Assembly (NCBI GenBank): GCA_016707445.1
Contig: JADJHR010000019.1
Span: 310,001 to 374,000, forward strand
Origin: Rubrivivax sp.
Lineage (GTDB): Bacteria; Pseudomonadota; Gammaproteobacteria; Burkholderiales; Burkholderiaceae_C
Direction: 5' to 3'
DNA: 64,000 nucleotides
In this document: positions 7,658-19,321 of the stretch, in pieces
How positions within the stretch are numbered: the first letter of the stretch is position 1
How the letters are laid out: each line of letters opens with the position of its first letter
Notes under the pieces: model-generated
The model's database searches: none
The model's input: the letters and a program-made list of their open reading frames with translations, nothing else
Told to the model about the DNA's origin: nothing
Program-made: the position numbers and the translations under genes

Positions 7658-9136
7658 TCAGACGTGGCGAAGGCGCCGGCCCAGCAGCGCAAAGCCGCCT
7701 TCGAACAGCAGCGCCAGCAGTGCCGCCGGCAGTGCGCCGGCGATCATCAGCTGGTGGTCGTTCAGTGCCAGTCCGGTGACGATGCGCTCGCCATAACCAC
7801 CGGCGCCGATGAAGGCGGCGATGGTGGCCGTGCCCACGGCCCAGGTGGTGGCCGTGCGCACGCCGGCCAGGATCACCGGCAGCGCCAGCGGCAGTTCCAC
7901 CAGACGCAGCGACTGGCCGCGCGTCAGGCCCAGCGCACGCGCGGCCATCTGCAGCTCGCGCGGCACTTCGGCCAGGCCGGTGCAGCTGTTGTGCAGCACC
8001 GGCAGCAGCGCGTAGACCGTCAGCACCAGCAGTGCCGGCGCGGTGCCGATGCGCCCCAGCAGTGCAATCGCTGCCGCCAGCAGGGCCAGCGCGGGCACCG
8101 TCTGCAGCACGCCGCTGGTGCCCAGCAGCAGCGCGCGCGCGGCGGGCCGGTCAACCGCCAGCAGTGCCAGCGGCACGCCGATGGCGACGGCCAGCAGCAC
8201 CGAGGCAACCACCAGGCCCAGGTGCTGCAGACTCAGTCGCAGCAGGTCGGGGCCGAACAGCCGCGACCAAAATCCGCCCTGGGCAACGGCGGCGCGCGTG
8301 CCGGCCAGGTGGTGGCGGGCGATGTCGGCAAAGCCCTGCTTGTCGATCTCGGCGTGCGCATTCAGCCGGATCATCGTGGCTTCGTCGATGGTTCCGGCCA
8401 GGCCCTGCAGCGCGCGCCAGGCCGCGGGGTGGCGTTGCGGCATGTCCAGTCGGTACAGCAGCACCGCGTCGTAGCGCGGAAAGTGCTGGCGGTCGTCGAC
8501 CAGCACGCGCAGCCCGCGTTGCGCGATCTGTGCGTCGGTGGTGTAGATGTCGATCACGTCGACCTGGCCACCGGCCAGCGCGTCGTAGGCCAGGCCGTGG
8601 TCCAGTCCGCTGGGCCTTTGCGGCAGCCCGTAGCGTGCTGCCAGCCCCGGCCAGCCGTCGGCGCGGCCGATGAACTCGTTGCTCAGGCCCAGGCGCAGCT
8701 CGCCGTGCTGCACCAGGTCGCTGATGCGCGTGATGCCCAGCTGCTGCGCGCGGTCGGCGCGCATCGCCAGCGCGTAGCCGTCGTTGAACCCCAGCGGCAC
8801 GTCCACGCCCAGGCCCAGCGGGGCCAGCTTGCCGCGCAGTGCTGGCAACGTGGTGGCCAGCGGATCCTTGACGATTTCGAGCGCGATGGTGCCGGTGTAT
8901 TCGGCATAGAGGTCGATGGCGCCGCTGAGCAGTGCCTGGTAGACGATGGCGGTGTTGCCCAGGCCGGCCTTGACCTCCACCGGCCCCTGCGCCTGCGCGG
9001 TCTGCGCCAGGATCTCGGCCAGGATGTACGACTCGGTGAAGCGTTTGGAGCCGATGCGCAGCGGCTCGCCGCTGGCGGCGGCGCCCGCCACGAAGGTCAG
9101 CAGGACAGACAGGACGAGGGCTTGCAGGGTGCGCAT
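7658..9136 (-). CDS. OpuB/ProW-type ABC transporter: fused substrate-binding and permease protein
   Basis: This 492-residue protein has a signal-peptide-like start, then a glycine-betaine/choline-type binding domain (SKRFTESYILAEILAQ, ELIDLYAEYTGT-like block, up to about residue 275). A permease domain of five or six helices follows, with the EAA loop ELPLALPVILAGVRTATTWA near residue 425. The fusion of binding protein and permease is known in osmoprotectant or quaternary-amine importers. No ATP-binding protein is adjacent: upstream is a divergent RTX gene and downstream the antiporter. Its ATPase must be encoded elsewhere, or the system is incomplete. Confidence 0.85.
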   Translation of the reverse strand: MRTLQALVLSVLLTFVAGAAASGEPLRIGSKRFTESYILAEILAQTAQAQGPVEVKAGLGNTAIVYQALLSGAIDLYAEYTGTIALEIVKDPLATTLPALRGKLAPLGLGVDVPLGFNDGYALAMRADRAQQLGITRISDLVQHGELRLGLSNEFIGRADGWPGLAARYGLPQRPSGLDHGLAYDALAGGQVDVIDIYTTDAQIAQRGLRVLVDDRQHFPRYDAVLLYRLDMPQRHPAAWRALQGLAGTIDEATMIRLNAHAEIDKQGFADIARHHLAGTRAAVAQGGFWSRLFGPDLLRLSLQHLGLVVASVLLAVAIGVPLALLAVDRPAARALLLGTSGVLQTVPALALLAAAIALLGRIGTAPALLVLTVYALLPVLHNSCTGLAEVPRELQMAARALGLTRGQSLRLVELPLALPVILAGVRTATTWAVGTATIAAFIGAGGYGERIVTGLALNDHQLMIAGALPAALLALLFEGGFALLGRRLRHV

Positions 9137-9307
9137 GCTGCGAGCTTGCGCGATGGGGGCCGGTGGGTCAAACGACTTCGGCGGCGTTGCAATCTCGCCG
9201 AGTGGCGCCCTGGTGCCAGTGTCGGCCGGCCGGTGGTTGATGTCGTGCAGGCTGCACTTCGCTTGCTCGGCCCGTCGCGCTGGCCCGACCTTGCTTGTGA
9301 ACTTGCT

Positions 9308-11896
9308 ATGTCTTACCCGACGGTTACAAGCGACCGATGTTGCGGGTCACACACTCCGACCCTGATCGACGACGACGGGGTGAGGCGCAGAATGGCAGCA
9401 GGACGCACGGCAGGCTGGTTCGACGCGGCCGAGGACATGGACTGGTACTGGCTGGACCTGGTGGCCGGGCAGCGTTTTCACGTCGAACTGCAAGGTGGAC
9501 GCCTGGGCGACCAGCGGCCGCTGATGAAGCTGGTGAGCCCGACGGGTGAGGTTCTGAATCTGACGCCATCGCTGCACGCCGGCCCGTCCGATGTGCAGGA
9601 TTTCAGTGCCGTCGCCCCGGTCGCCGGCCGTCATTCATTGCTGGTGGCGGCGCCGCCGGCGGCATGGCCCGGGGCACCCTTGCCGCTGCCCTACCAGCTG
9701 TCGTTGTCGAACATCGGCGCCGACGCCGAGCCCGACCGCCGCGTCGACGCGCTGCGGCTCGTGCCCGACCAGTCGCGCAGCGCCAGCTTCGACCAGACCG
9801 GCGACCGTGACACCTATGCCGTCGATGCCGTGGCCGGCCAGCGCGTGCTGTTCGAGGTGTACGGCATCGGGTTTCAGGTCTCGTCGTACGCGGCCCGCTT
9901 GTATGGCCCTGGCGATACCGATACGGGAATTGCCACGCTGTCCAGCCTGTCGCAAATCCGCTTCGTCAGCGCGATCGAACAGAGCGGGCGCTTCACGCTC
10001 GACCTGCAGTCGCGCGCCGAGATCGGGGGGCCTGCCACCGCCGTGCCGGTGGGCTACACCGTGACGGCACACCTGCTGCCGGCCGATGATCACGCCGGCA
10101 CCTTCGGCGCGGCCGAAGCATTGGCGGTCGGGCAGACGGCACGCGGTGTGCTGGACCTGCCCGGCGACCTCGATGCGTTCGCGGTCGACCTGGTCGCGGG
10201 GCAGCGCTATGGCTTCGAGCTTGCCACCGGGGTTGGATCGGCGGTGGCCGGTCTGGTTGCGCTACGGCTGTACGACACGGCCGCCAACCTGCTGCGCGAG
10301 GGGCGCATCACGAACGCAGTGGCCGCGGCCTTGAGTTTCGAGCCCGAGACCAGCGGCCGCTACGTGCTGCGCGCCGAGGCGCCGGTGTCGGTGACGGCCG
10401 GTGCGCTGGGCAGCGGCGCCTACGAACTGCACAGTGCGTTGTGGGCGGCCGACGATTTGCCGGGCCGGCTGTCGGCGGCGCCCACGCTTGCCATCGGCGA
10501 CGAGCGTGCGATCGGTTTCGACCAGGCGGCCGACCTCGACATCGTGCGCTTCTACGCCCAGGCTGGCGAGCGCTTCACGCTCAACCTGACCACCGCGGCG
10601 GGCGCGCCGGCCGCGGCGGCGCTGGCCGTCGTTGACGGCATGCAGCCGCTGCCGCCGCGCCTGGTCGACAGCGCCGGCGGCAGCCTGCAGGTCGTGGCCA
10701 CGTACGCGGGCTGGCACTATGCGCTGGTGTCGCCGGCCTCGGCAGCCAGCAGCGCCAGCCTCGCCGGCAGCTACCGGTTGCGCGTGGACGCGCGGGGCGC
10801 CGACGACCACGGCGATGCGCCTGTGGTCGGCACACCGATCGCGGTCGGCGAGACCGCCTCGGGCCGCGTTGATCTCGGTGGCGACATCGACTGGTTCCGT
10901 GTCGATCTGCAGGCTGGGCGCCGCTACCAGTTCGAATTGACGATCCCGGCGTCTGACCTGGCGATCGGCGTCGCGCCCGACCTGGTGCTGGCCGACATGG
11001 CCGGCAACGACCTCTACGCGGCGGCACTGGGTGCACGCGGCAACGCCGTCAGCCGCTTCGTGTTCAGCCCGGCGCAGGACGGCAGCTACGCGCTGCGCCC
11101 GGCGGGTGTGGCGTCGTACACCCTGCAGGTCGATGCCGTCGCCGCCGACGACGTGGCTGACCTGGCGGCGCTTGCGCGGCCGCTGGACGTGGCGGTGACC
11201 TACCAGGCACTGGGCATGGTGGTGCAAGGCGGTGATGGGCCCGAACTGTTCATCGGCGGTTCGCGCGACGACCAGTTTTACGGCGACGGCGGTGCCGACA
11301 TCTTCTCGGGCGGGCCTGGCAACGATCTTCTGGACGGCGGTGCGGCCATCGACCTGGCCCGCTACCCCGGCACGAAGGTGGACTATCGGCTCAGCCACGG
11401 CGCCGGCAGCTGGGCGGTGCAGGACCTGCGGGGCGCGCTCGGCACCGACACGCTGGTCGGCGTCGAGCGGCTGGCCTTCGAGGGTTCGCCCACGGCGCTG
11501 GCGCTCGATCTGGACGGACAGGCCGGCGTGGTGGCCAAGCTCATCGGCGCCCTGTTCGGACCGGCCTGGTTGGCGCGCGCCGACGTGGTCGGGGTCGGTC
11601 TGGCGGCGTTGCCGACGATGTCGCCGCTCGAACTGGCGCAGGTGGCGGTGACCAGCGACCTGTTCGCGTCCGAGGTCGGCTCGCACAGCAACCGCGACTT
11701 CGTGTTTGCGGTCTACACCCATGTCTTCGGCCGCCCGCCGGCCAACGCAGACCTGCAGGCCTACACGGCCTTGCTCGACCGCGGCGAATACACACAGGCG
11801 ACGCTGGCGCTGGCGGCGGCCGACGCGCCGCAGAACCTGGTGAACATCGATTTCGTGGGTTTGCAGGCCGGCGGCATCGAGTACCTGCCCGGCTGA
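9308..11896 (+). CDS. Large exported protein with PPC-type repeats, RTX motif and DUF4214 domain
   Basis: Start at the ATG giving MSYPTVTSDRCC; 862 residues, no N-terminal signal peptide. Five repeats resemble bacterial pre-peptidase C-terminal (PPC) domains, each with a D.D.(W/A/T)F.VDLVAGQR(F/Y) core, near residues 45, 168, 288, 405 and 525. Residues about 640-690 hold RTX nonapeptides (GGSRDDQFYGDGGADIFSGG then GPGNDLLDGG), which bind Ca2+. Residues about 797-850 (FAVYTHVFGRPPANADLQ) match DUF4214. RTX proteins without a signal peptide usually leave by type I secretion, so a secreted or surface protein is likely. No secretion genes or protease catalytic site are visible. It diverges from the OpuB-type gene. 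Confidence 0.8.
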   Translation: MSYPTVTSDRCCGSHTPTLIDDDGVRRRMAAGRTAGWFDAAEDMDWYWLDLVAGQRFHVELQGGRLGDQRPLMKLVSPTGEVLNLTPSLHAGPSDVQDFSAVAPVAGRHSLLVAAPPAAWPGAPLPLPYQLSLSNIGADAEPDRRVDALRLVPDQSRSASFDQTGDRDTYAVDAVAGQRVLFEVYGIGFQVSSYAARLYGPGDTDTGIATLSSLSQIRFVSAIEQSGRFTLDLQSRAEIGGPATAVPVGYTVTAHLLPADDHAGTFGAAEALAVGQTARGVLDLPGDLDAFAVDLVAGQRYGFELATGVGSAVAGLVALRLYDTAANLLREGRITNAVAAALSFEPETSGRYVLRAEAPVSVTAGALGSGAYELHSALWAADDLPGRLSAAPTLAIGDERAIGFDQAADLDIVRFYAQAGERFTLNLTTAAGAPAAAALAVVDGMQPLPPRLVDSAGGSLQVVATYAGWHYALVSPASAASSASLAGSYRLRVDARGADDHGDAPVVGTPIAVGETASGRVDLGGDIDWFRVDLQAGRRYQFELTIPASDLAIGVAPDLVLADMAGNDLYAAALGARGNAVSRFVFSPAQDGSYALRPAGVASYTLQVDAVAADDVADLAALARPLDVAVTYQALGMVVQGGDGPELFIGGSRDDQFYGDGGADIFSGGPGNDLLDGGAAIDLARYPGTKVDYRLSHGAGSWAVQDLRGALGTDTLVGVERLAFEGSPTALALDLDGQAGVVAKLIGALFGPAWLARADVVGVGLAALPTMSPLELAQVAVTSDLFASEVGSHSNRDFVFAVYTHVFGRPPANADLQAYTALLDRGEYTQATLALAAADAPQNLVNIDFVGLQAGGIEYLPG

Positions 11897-11946
11897 GCCG
11901 CAGGGCTGGAGCCGGCTGGCGAAAAGGTCTGGCTCCGCCACCGGCC

Positions 11947-13180
11947 TTGCGCCTGGCGCTGGCGGCTCTTGCCGTTTGCCTGTTCACCGGACCGGCCCGC
12001 GCGCAGATCGCGGTCTACGACACGGCCACCGGCCTGGTGCACGGCGGCACCAACGCCGGTGCAACTGTCGAGCGAGACCACGGCCGATGGCCAGCCGCTG
12101 TTGCTGGCGCAATGCGCCAGCGGCGACGATGCCCTGGTGCAAGTCCAGGTGCGGGGACTGCGGCGCTACCTGCGGCTGTCGACCCCGGCCACCAGCGCAG
12201 CCCTGGTCGATCCGGTCTTCCCCGGCGACTTCGCCACCCTGGCGTTCGCCGGCTCGACGGTCGACCCCGACAGCGGTGCGCTGACCAGCCTGTTGTGGAC
12301 CAGCCTGACCCCGAACAGCGCTTGCCGCCTGTTTCGCACCGGCCCCGACCTGCAGGCACCGGTGAGCATCGCGACCTACAGCGGGTCCATCGATCGCGTG
12401 GCGCCTTTCACCCACCAGCGCATGGCGCGCGGCTGGATGTTTCGCGCAGACGGCGCGCTGCGCCGCTACGACGCGGCGACGCGCAGCGCCGGCCTGGTGC
12501 AGGACGGCGTGGACGTCTTGATTGGCGGTGCGCTGCACGACGACGACAGCGTGCTGATGCGTGCCCAGGCGGCTGGGCAGGCGCGGCTGCTGCGCTGCGT
12601 CGACGCCGCCGGCGCGCGCTGCGTGACGTTGCTGTCGGGGTCTGCGGTGGGCACCACGGCCAATGCCTTCCTGCTGCAGACGCGCAACTACGTGCAGCTG
12701 TATCCCGTCAGCGGCACCCTGGTCACCAGCGTGCGCAAGGCCGATGGCGCCAGCGTGCAGATCGACATCCCGACCGGCGGCTTTGTCCAACTGTGGTCGT
12801 CTTTCGGCAGCGCCGGGCAGGCCGCCGGAGACCGGCTCTTCTACTGGCACAACAACGGATCACGCAACCTGGTGGGCAGCATTCTTGCCGACGGCAGCGA
12901 CCGCAAGGAGTTCGACGGCACGCCGATCTCGACGGTATGGACTTTGCCGCAACGGCTGGCGCCGCACCGCCTGGGCAACCTCGACGGCGTGGCGCCGATC
13001 GACAAGCTGCCGGTCCGCGCCGGCGTGGCGGGCAACCCGCTGGGCAACGGCAGCGTCGGCACGATCGGCCTGCTGGCCGATGTACGCCAACCCAACCTGT
13101 CCTCGGTCAAGAGCCTGGACGCCTTCATGTTGCGCACCCAGCCGCCGGGCATCGTGCGGCAGAGCAACCTCATCCCCTGA
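11947..13180 (+). pseudogene. Exported hypothetical protein, frameshifted after the signal peptide
   Basis: A TTG at 11947 opens a clear signal peptide (LRLALAALAVCLFTGPARAQ, cleavage after ARA) followed by IAVYDTATGLVHGGTNAG. Downstream, coding continues in another frame as VQLSSETTADGQPLLLAQC and runs about 370 residues to NLIP and a stop. The switch lies between about 12048 and 12065, equivalent to one extra or two missing bases. The mature part is rich in beta-type segments and repeated R..DGALRRYDAATRSAG-like stretches, and I recognise no family. It follows the RTX-type gene by 50 bases, so the two may be co-transcribed. It is either a real mutation or a sequence error. Confidence 0.65.
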
Positions 13181-13304
13181 TCCCTGCGCCGCGTGCATCG
13201 GCGGCTGCAGCGCTGCGCTTCATTCGATTGCCAGCGCACCGAGCCTTGCCCACAATGGGCGCAGCGAAGGCGTAGCTGTCGAGGTACTTGAAGGGTCGTG
13301 GACC

Positions 13305-13856
13305 ATGGCCGAACTGACCGTGTTGCTGGCCGCTGCCCGAGCAGGTGACCAGGCCGCCGCTGGCGAAGCCTTTGCGTTGCTGTACCAGGACTTGCGACGG
13401 CTGGCCCGCTCGCGCCTGCGCCAGCACCAGACCATGACGCTGCTGGACACCACGTCGCTGGTGCACGAGGCCTATCTCAAGCTGGTGGGCGCCGACGCGC
13501 TGGCGGTCGAGGACCGGCACCATTTCTTCGCCTACTCAGCGCGCGTGATGCGCTCGGTGATCGTCGACTTTGCCCGCGCCCGGCTGGCCGAGCGGCGTGG
13601 TGGCCAGGCTGAGCATGTGGTGCTGGACACCGTGTTGCTGGGCCAGATCGCCGCGCCCGAAAATGATGCGCTGCGTGTGCACGAGGCGCTGCAGGTGCTG
13701 GAACAGGCCGACACGCGGCTGGCCCAGGTGGTCGAGATGCGTTACTTCGGCGGCCTCAGCGAAACCGAGATCGCCGAAGTGCTGGGTGTCTCGGAGCGCA
13801 CCGTGCGCCGCGACTGGGACAAGGCACGGCTGCTGATGATGGCGGCGATGGCGTAG
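13305..13856 (+). CDS. ECF RNA polymerase sigma factor (TIGR02999/ECF43-like)
   Basis: The 183-residue protein carries sigma-70 region 2 (QDLRRLARSRLRQH, SLVHEAYLKLVG, HHFFAYSARVMRSVIVDFAR) and region 4 with helix-turn-helix LSETEIAEVLGVSERTVRRD near residues 147-166. Spacing and wording match the ECF group that TIGR02999 describes, which has no anti-sigma factor but a linked Ser/Thr kinase; in Vibrio the related EcfP needs phosphorylation by PknT. A Thr-rich stretch TMTLLDTTSL sits in region 2 and could be the phosphosite (inference). Start: ATG with AAGGG 10 bases upstream. The kinase gene follows 100 bases later on the same strand. Confidence 0.88.
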   Translation: MAELTVLLAAARAGDQAAAGEAFALLYQDLRRLARSRLRQHQTMTLLDTTSLVHEAYLKLVGADALAVEDRHHFFAYSARVMRSVIVDFARARLAERRGGQAEHVVLDTVLLGQIAAPENDALRVHEALQVLEQADTRLAQVVEMRYFGGLSETEIAEVLGVSERTVRRDWDKARLLMMAAMA

Positions 13857-13955
13857 TTCGCGGCCGGCCGGCGATGTCCGGTTTGTCCGCGTGGCAACGT
13901 ATGTGCCATCAGCGGGCAGACCAGGGCCGAGGCCCTGCCGGAAACCGGAGTCACG

Positions 13956-16901
<2,946 letters not shown>

Positions 16902-16953
16902 GCGTGCGGCGCGCTTGCCGCGCGGCTGCGAAGCCATAGCGGGCAAGCTGCGC

Positions 16954-17046
16954 GTCCCTCGTCGCAGGGACAGGCATGTCCGGTTGCCGGCGGCGGCCCC
17001 GTACTCCCTGGTGAGCCCTTGTCGAGGGCTCCATCCACCCAGGGAG
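16954..17046 (+). terminator. Two hairpins after the kinase gene
   Basis: GTCCCT/AGGGAC (16954-16959/16966-16971) is followed by a nested hairpin with outer stem CTCCCTGG/CCAGGGAG (17004-17011/17039-17046) and inner stem AGCCCT/AGGGCT (17014-17019/17025-17030). There is no run of T, so Rho-independent action is uncertain. The 259-base gap 16902-17160 otherwise shows no gene; the last 110 bases before the next ATG have no clear promoter. Confidence 0.5.
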
Positions 17047-17160
17047 CGCCACCTTGTTGCACACCACGACCTCAGCCGCCGGGCTGCCGATTCCGGACTG
17101 CGCCGATGGACTACGCACCACCTTGCAGCGGGCTCGCCTCGCGCTGCGCAGGGGTCGTTG

Positions 17161-18027
17161 ATGGACACCCTCAGCCTCTTCCCCATCTACCTCGCCACCG
17201 GCGCCATCTCCGGTCTGTTGGCCGGGCTGCTGGGTATCGGTGGTGGTTTGATCATGGTGCCGGCGCTGCTGGCCGGTTTTGCCATCGCCGGGGTGCCCAG
17301 CGCATCGATCCCGGCGCTGGCGCTCGGCACCTCATTAACCGCGGTCTGCTTCAACAGCCTGCTGGCCAGCCGCGAGCATCTGCGCCTGGGCAACCTGGTG
17401 CAGCCGTTCTCGGGCCGCATGCGGGTGCTGGCGGCCTGGCTGGTGGTCGGTGTGCTGGCCGGCACGCTGCTGTCGACCCGGCTGCCGCAGCGCGGTGCGC
17501 TGCTGGCCATCGCGGTCTTCCAGATCATCGTGGGCTGCCAGATGCTGCGTGCGTCGTTCCGGCCCGCACCTGCAGCGAGCGGCCTGAGCAAGGCCCAGTT
17601 GCAGGCTGACCTGGTGCCGCAGTAACAACTGCAGCCGCAGCAGGCGCGCGCCTTCCTGCTGCTGACCGGCATGGTCAGCGCACTGGGCGGCATCGGCGGC
17701 GCCACGCTGCTGGTGCCGTACTTCAAGCGGGCCGGCATCGAATACAGCCAGGCGGCCGCGCTTTCGAGCGGCTTTGGCTGCGTGATCGGGGCTGCGGGCT
17801 GCCTGTCGTATGCACTGCTGGGTCAGGCCGACGCCTCGATCCCGATGACGCTGGGCAGCGTCAACCTGCCGGCCTTCGCCAGCCTGGCGCTCGGCGCCAG
17901 TCTGCTGGTGCGCTGGGGCGCCAGGCTGTCGAAGCAGCTGCCGCAAGTCTTGTTGACACGCGGCTTCTGCGACTTTTTATTGACCTCTGGCGGCAAGCTG
18001 CTGTTGCCGATGGTGCTGGTTTTGTGA
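17161..18027 (+). pseudogene. TauE/SafE (TSUP) family sulfite-exporter-type permease, in-frame stop
   Basis: Two blocks in the same frame make one TSUP permease of about 287 residues. Block 1 (MDTLSLFPIYLATGAISGLL, with the signature GLLGIGGGLIMVPAL) ends at TAA 17623-17625. Block 2 resumes directly (QLQPQQARAFLLLTGMVSAL, then GGIGGATLLVPYF) to LLLPMVLVL. Two pseudo-symmetric halves each with GGxGG motifs are the TSUP hallmark, and the stop falls in the loop between them. A single C-to-T change in a CAA codon explains it. Unless read through or re-initiated (ATG at 17671), the exporter is dead. Family members export sulfite, sulfonates or related anions, in keeping with the persulfide dioxygenase 1.3 kb away. 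Confidence 0.8.
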
Positions 18028-18137
18028 AGGCCGGCAGTGCGGTCCGCGCGTGGCCTGTCCGGTCTGCCGCCGCGCCCGCGTACTTCCCATCGAGGGCCAG
18101 TCCGACCGGCCTTCGCCCACCACCTGGAGTCCGCACC

Positions 18138-18428
18138 ATGAACCACGCTTTCACGCCTTCGCACTCTGCTGCGCACCGCACCTGGATCTCGCCAGGCACG
18201 GTGCTGGCTGTCATCACCGCCTTGGCGCTGCTCGGCATGGTGTCGACGCTGGCCTTCGATCAGGTGCTCGACGCTGTGACCCTGGTCCGCCCCGGCGCAC
18301 AGCCGCCCGCAGCACCCGTTGCCCCTGCAACGGCGTTCGCCCCTGCGCCCGGCACCAGCGTTCCCGATGCGGCGTCGGCCCTGCGTGGCCGCGGCCCTCC
18401 GGATGAAGAATCTGCGCCGACGTTCTGA
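18138..18428 (+). CDS. Small membrane protein with Ala/Pro-rich tail
   Basis: The ATG preceded by GGAG (9-base spacing) gives 96 residues: a short polar head, one transmembrane helix (GTVLAVITALALLGMVSTLA, about residues 20-39), then a Pro/Ala-rich region APVAPATAFAPAPG and an acidic end PDEESAPTF. I do not recognise a family. Proline-alanine tails of this sort often span the periplasm. It sits between the TSUP pseudogene and the thioesterase gene, on the same strand. Confidence 0.55.
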   Translation: MNHAFTPSHSAAHRTWISPGTVLAVITALALLGMVSTLAFDQVLDAVTLVRPGAQPPAAPVAPATAFAPAPGTSVPDAASALRGRGPPDEESAPTF

Positions 18429-18446
18429 GGCTCGCATCGGCAGACA

Positions 18447-19295
18447 ATGCGGCATCCCATCGATGTCGCCCCGCTTGCCATGCGCCCGAGTCACCTTGCT
18501 CCGCCTGACGCCGCCTTTGCGGAAATCGAAGACCGCGGTTACCGCGCCAGTGAACTGACGCGCGGCCCCTGGCACCCCGAACAGCAGCACGCGGGGCCGC
18601 CGATTGCACTGGTCTGCCGCGCCATCGAGCAGGCGGCCGCGGCCCACGGCCTGGACCATTTGTCGCGCCTGACCGCCAACCTGCTGCGGCCGGTTCCGCT
18701 GGGCGACATCGCGGTCGAGGTCATGACCGATTACGCCGGCCGCAATGCCGGTCACTACTCGGCGCACCTGATGTCGGGCAACAAGGAGATCGGTCGCTTC
18801 ACCGCGCTGATGCAACGTTCGAACCCACTTGAATTGCCGCCCGACCTGGCCGGCCATCCGCTGCCGACTTTGAGCCCGGGGCCCGACGCGTCGGCGCTGG
18901 TGGTGTTCCCGTTCGCGGGCCGCCAGCTCGGCTACGGGGATCTGGTGGAAACGCGCAGCGCACGCGGCAAATTGTTTGGCGGGCCCTGCGCGATCTGGTT
19001 CCGCCTGCGCCACCCGCTGCTGGCCGGCGAGGCACCCAGCCCGTACCAGCGGGTGGCGGTGGCCGCCGATTCGGGCAACGGCATCAGCGCCGTGCTCGAC
19101 TATCGCCAGTACCTGTTCCTGAACGCCGACCTGACCATCCACCTGCTGCGTCGCCCGGTCGGTGAATGGATCGGCCTGGATGCGCGCACCCATCTCAGTG
19201 ACAGCGGCGTCGGCCTGGCCGAGTCAGCCCTGTATGACACGCAGGGATTGATCGGGCGATCGCTGCAAAGCCTGACGATCCGCGCGCGGCCGTAA
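18447..19295 (+). CDS. Acyl-CoA thioesterase family protein (TesB-like double hotdog)
   Basis: The 282-residue protein matches the thioesterase family with two hotdog domains. The first half has ELTRGPWHPEQQHAGPPIAL and LARLT-like NLLRPVPLGDIAVEV; the second half has GPCAIWFRLRHPLLAGE, ADSGNGISAVLDYRQYLFLN and ends in the WIGLDARTHLSDSGVGLAES block conserved in this group (catalytic Asp/Ser-Thr region). It should hydrolyse acyl-CoA esters; the chain length is unknown. A downstream ATG 11 codons later (MRPSHLAPPDAAF) is an alternative start and fits the family length slightly better. Confidence 0.8.
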   Translation: MRHPIDVAPLAMRPSHLAPPDAAFAEIEDRGYRASELTRGPWHPEQQHAGPPIALVCRAIEQAAAAHGLDHLSRLTANLLRPVPLGDIAVEVMTDYAGRNAGHYSAHLMSGNKEIGRFTALMQRSNPLELPPDLAGHPLPTLSPGPDASALVVFPFAGRQLGYGDLVETRSARGKLFGGPCAIWFRLRHPLLAGEAPSPYQRVAVAADSGNGISAVLDYRQYLFLNADLTIHLLRRPVGEWIGLDARTHLSDSGVGLAESALYDTQGLIGRSLQSLTIRARP

Positions 19296-19321
19296 GCGCG
19301 ACAGGCGGCCGACGCGCTGGT

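Noticed and set aside
17953..17981. TTGACA-17-TTTATT, a promoter-like pair
   Set aside because: It lies within the coding part of the TSUP gene; the -10 matches only four of six bases and the next start is 157 bases away.
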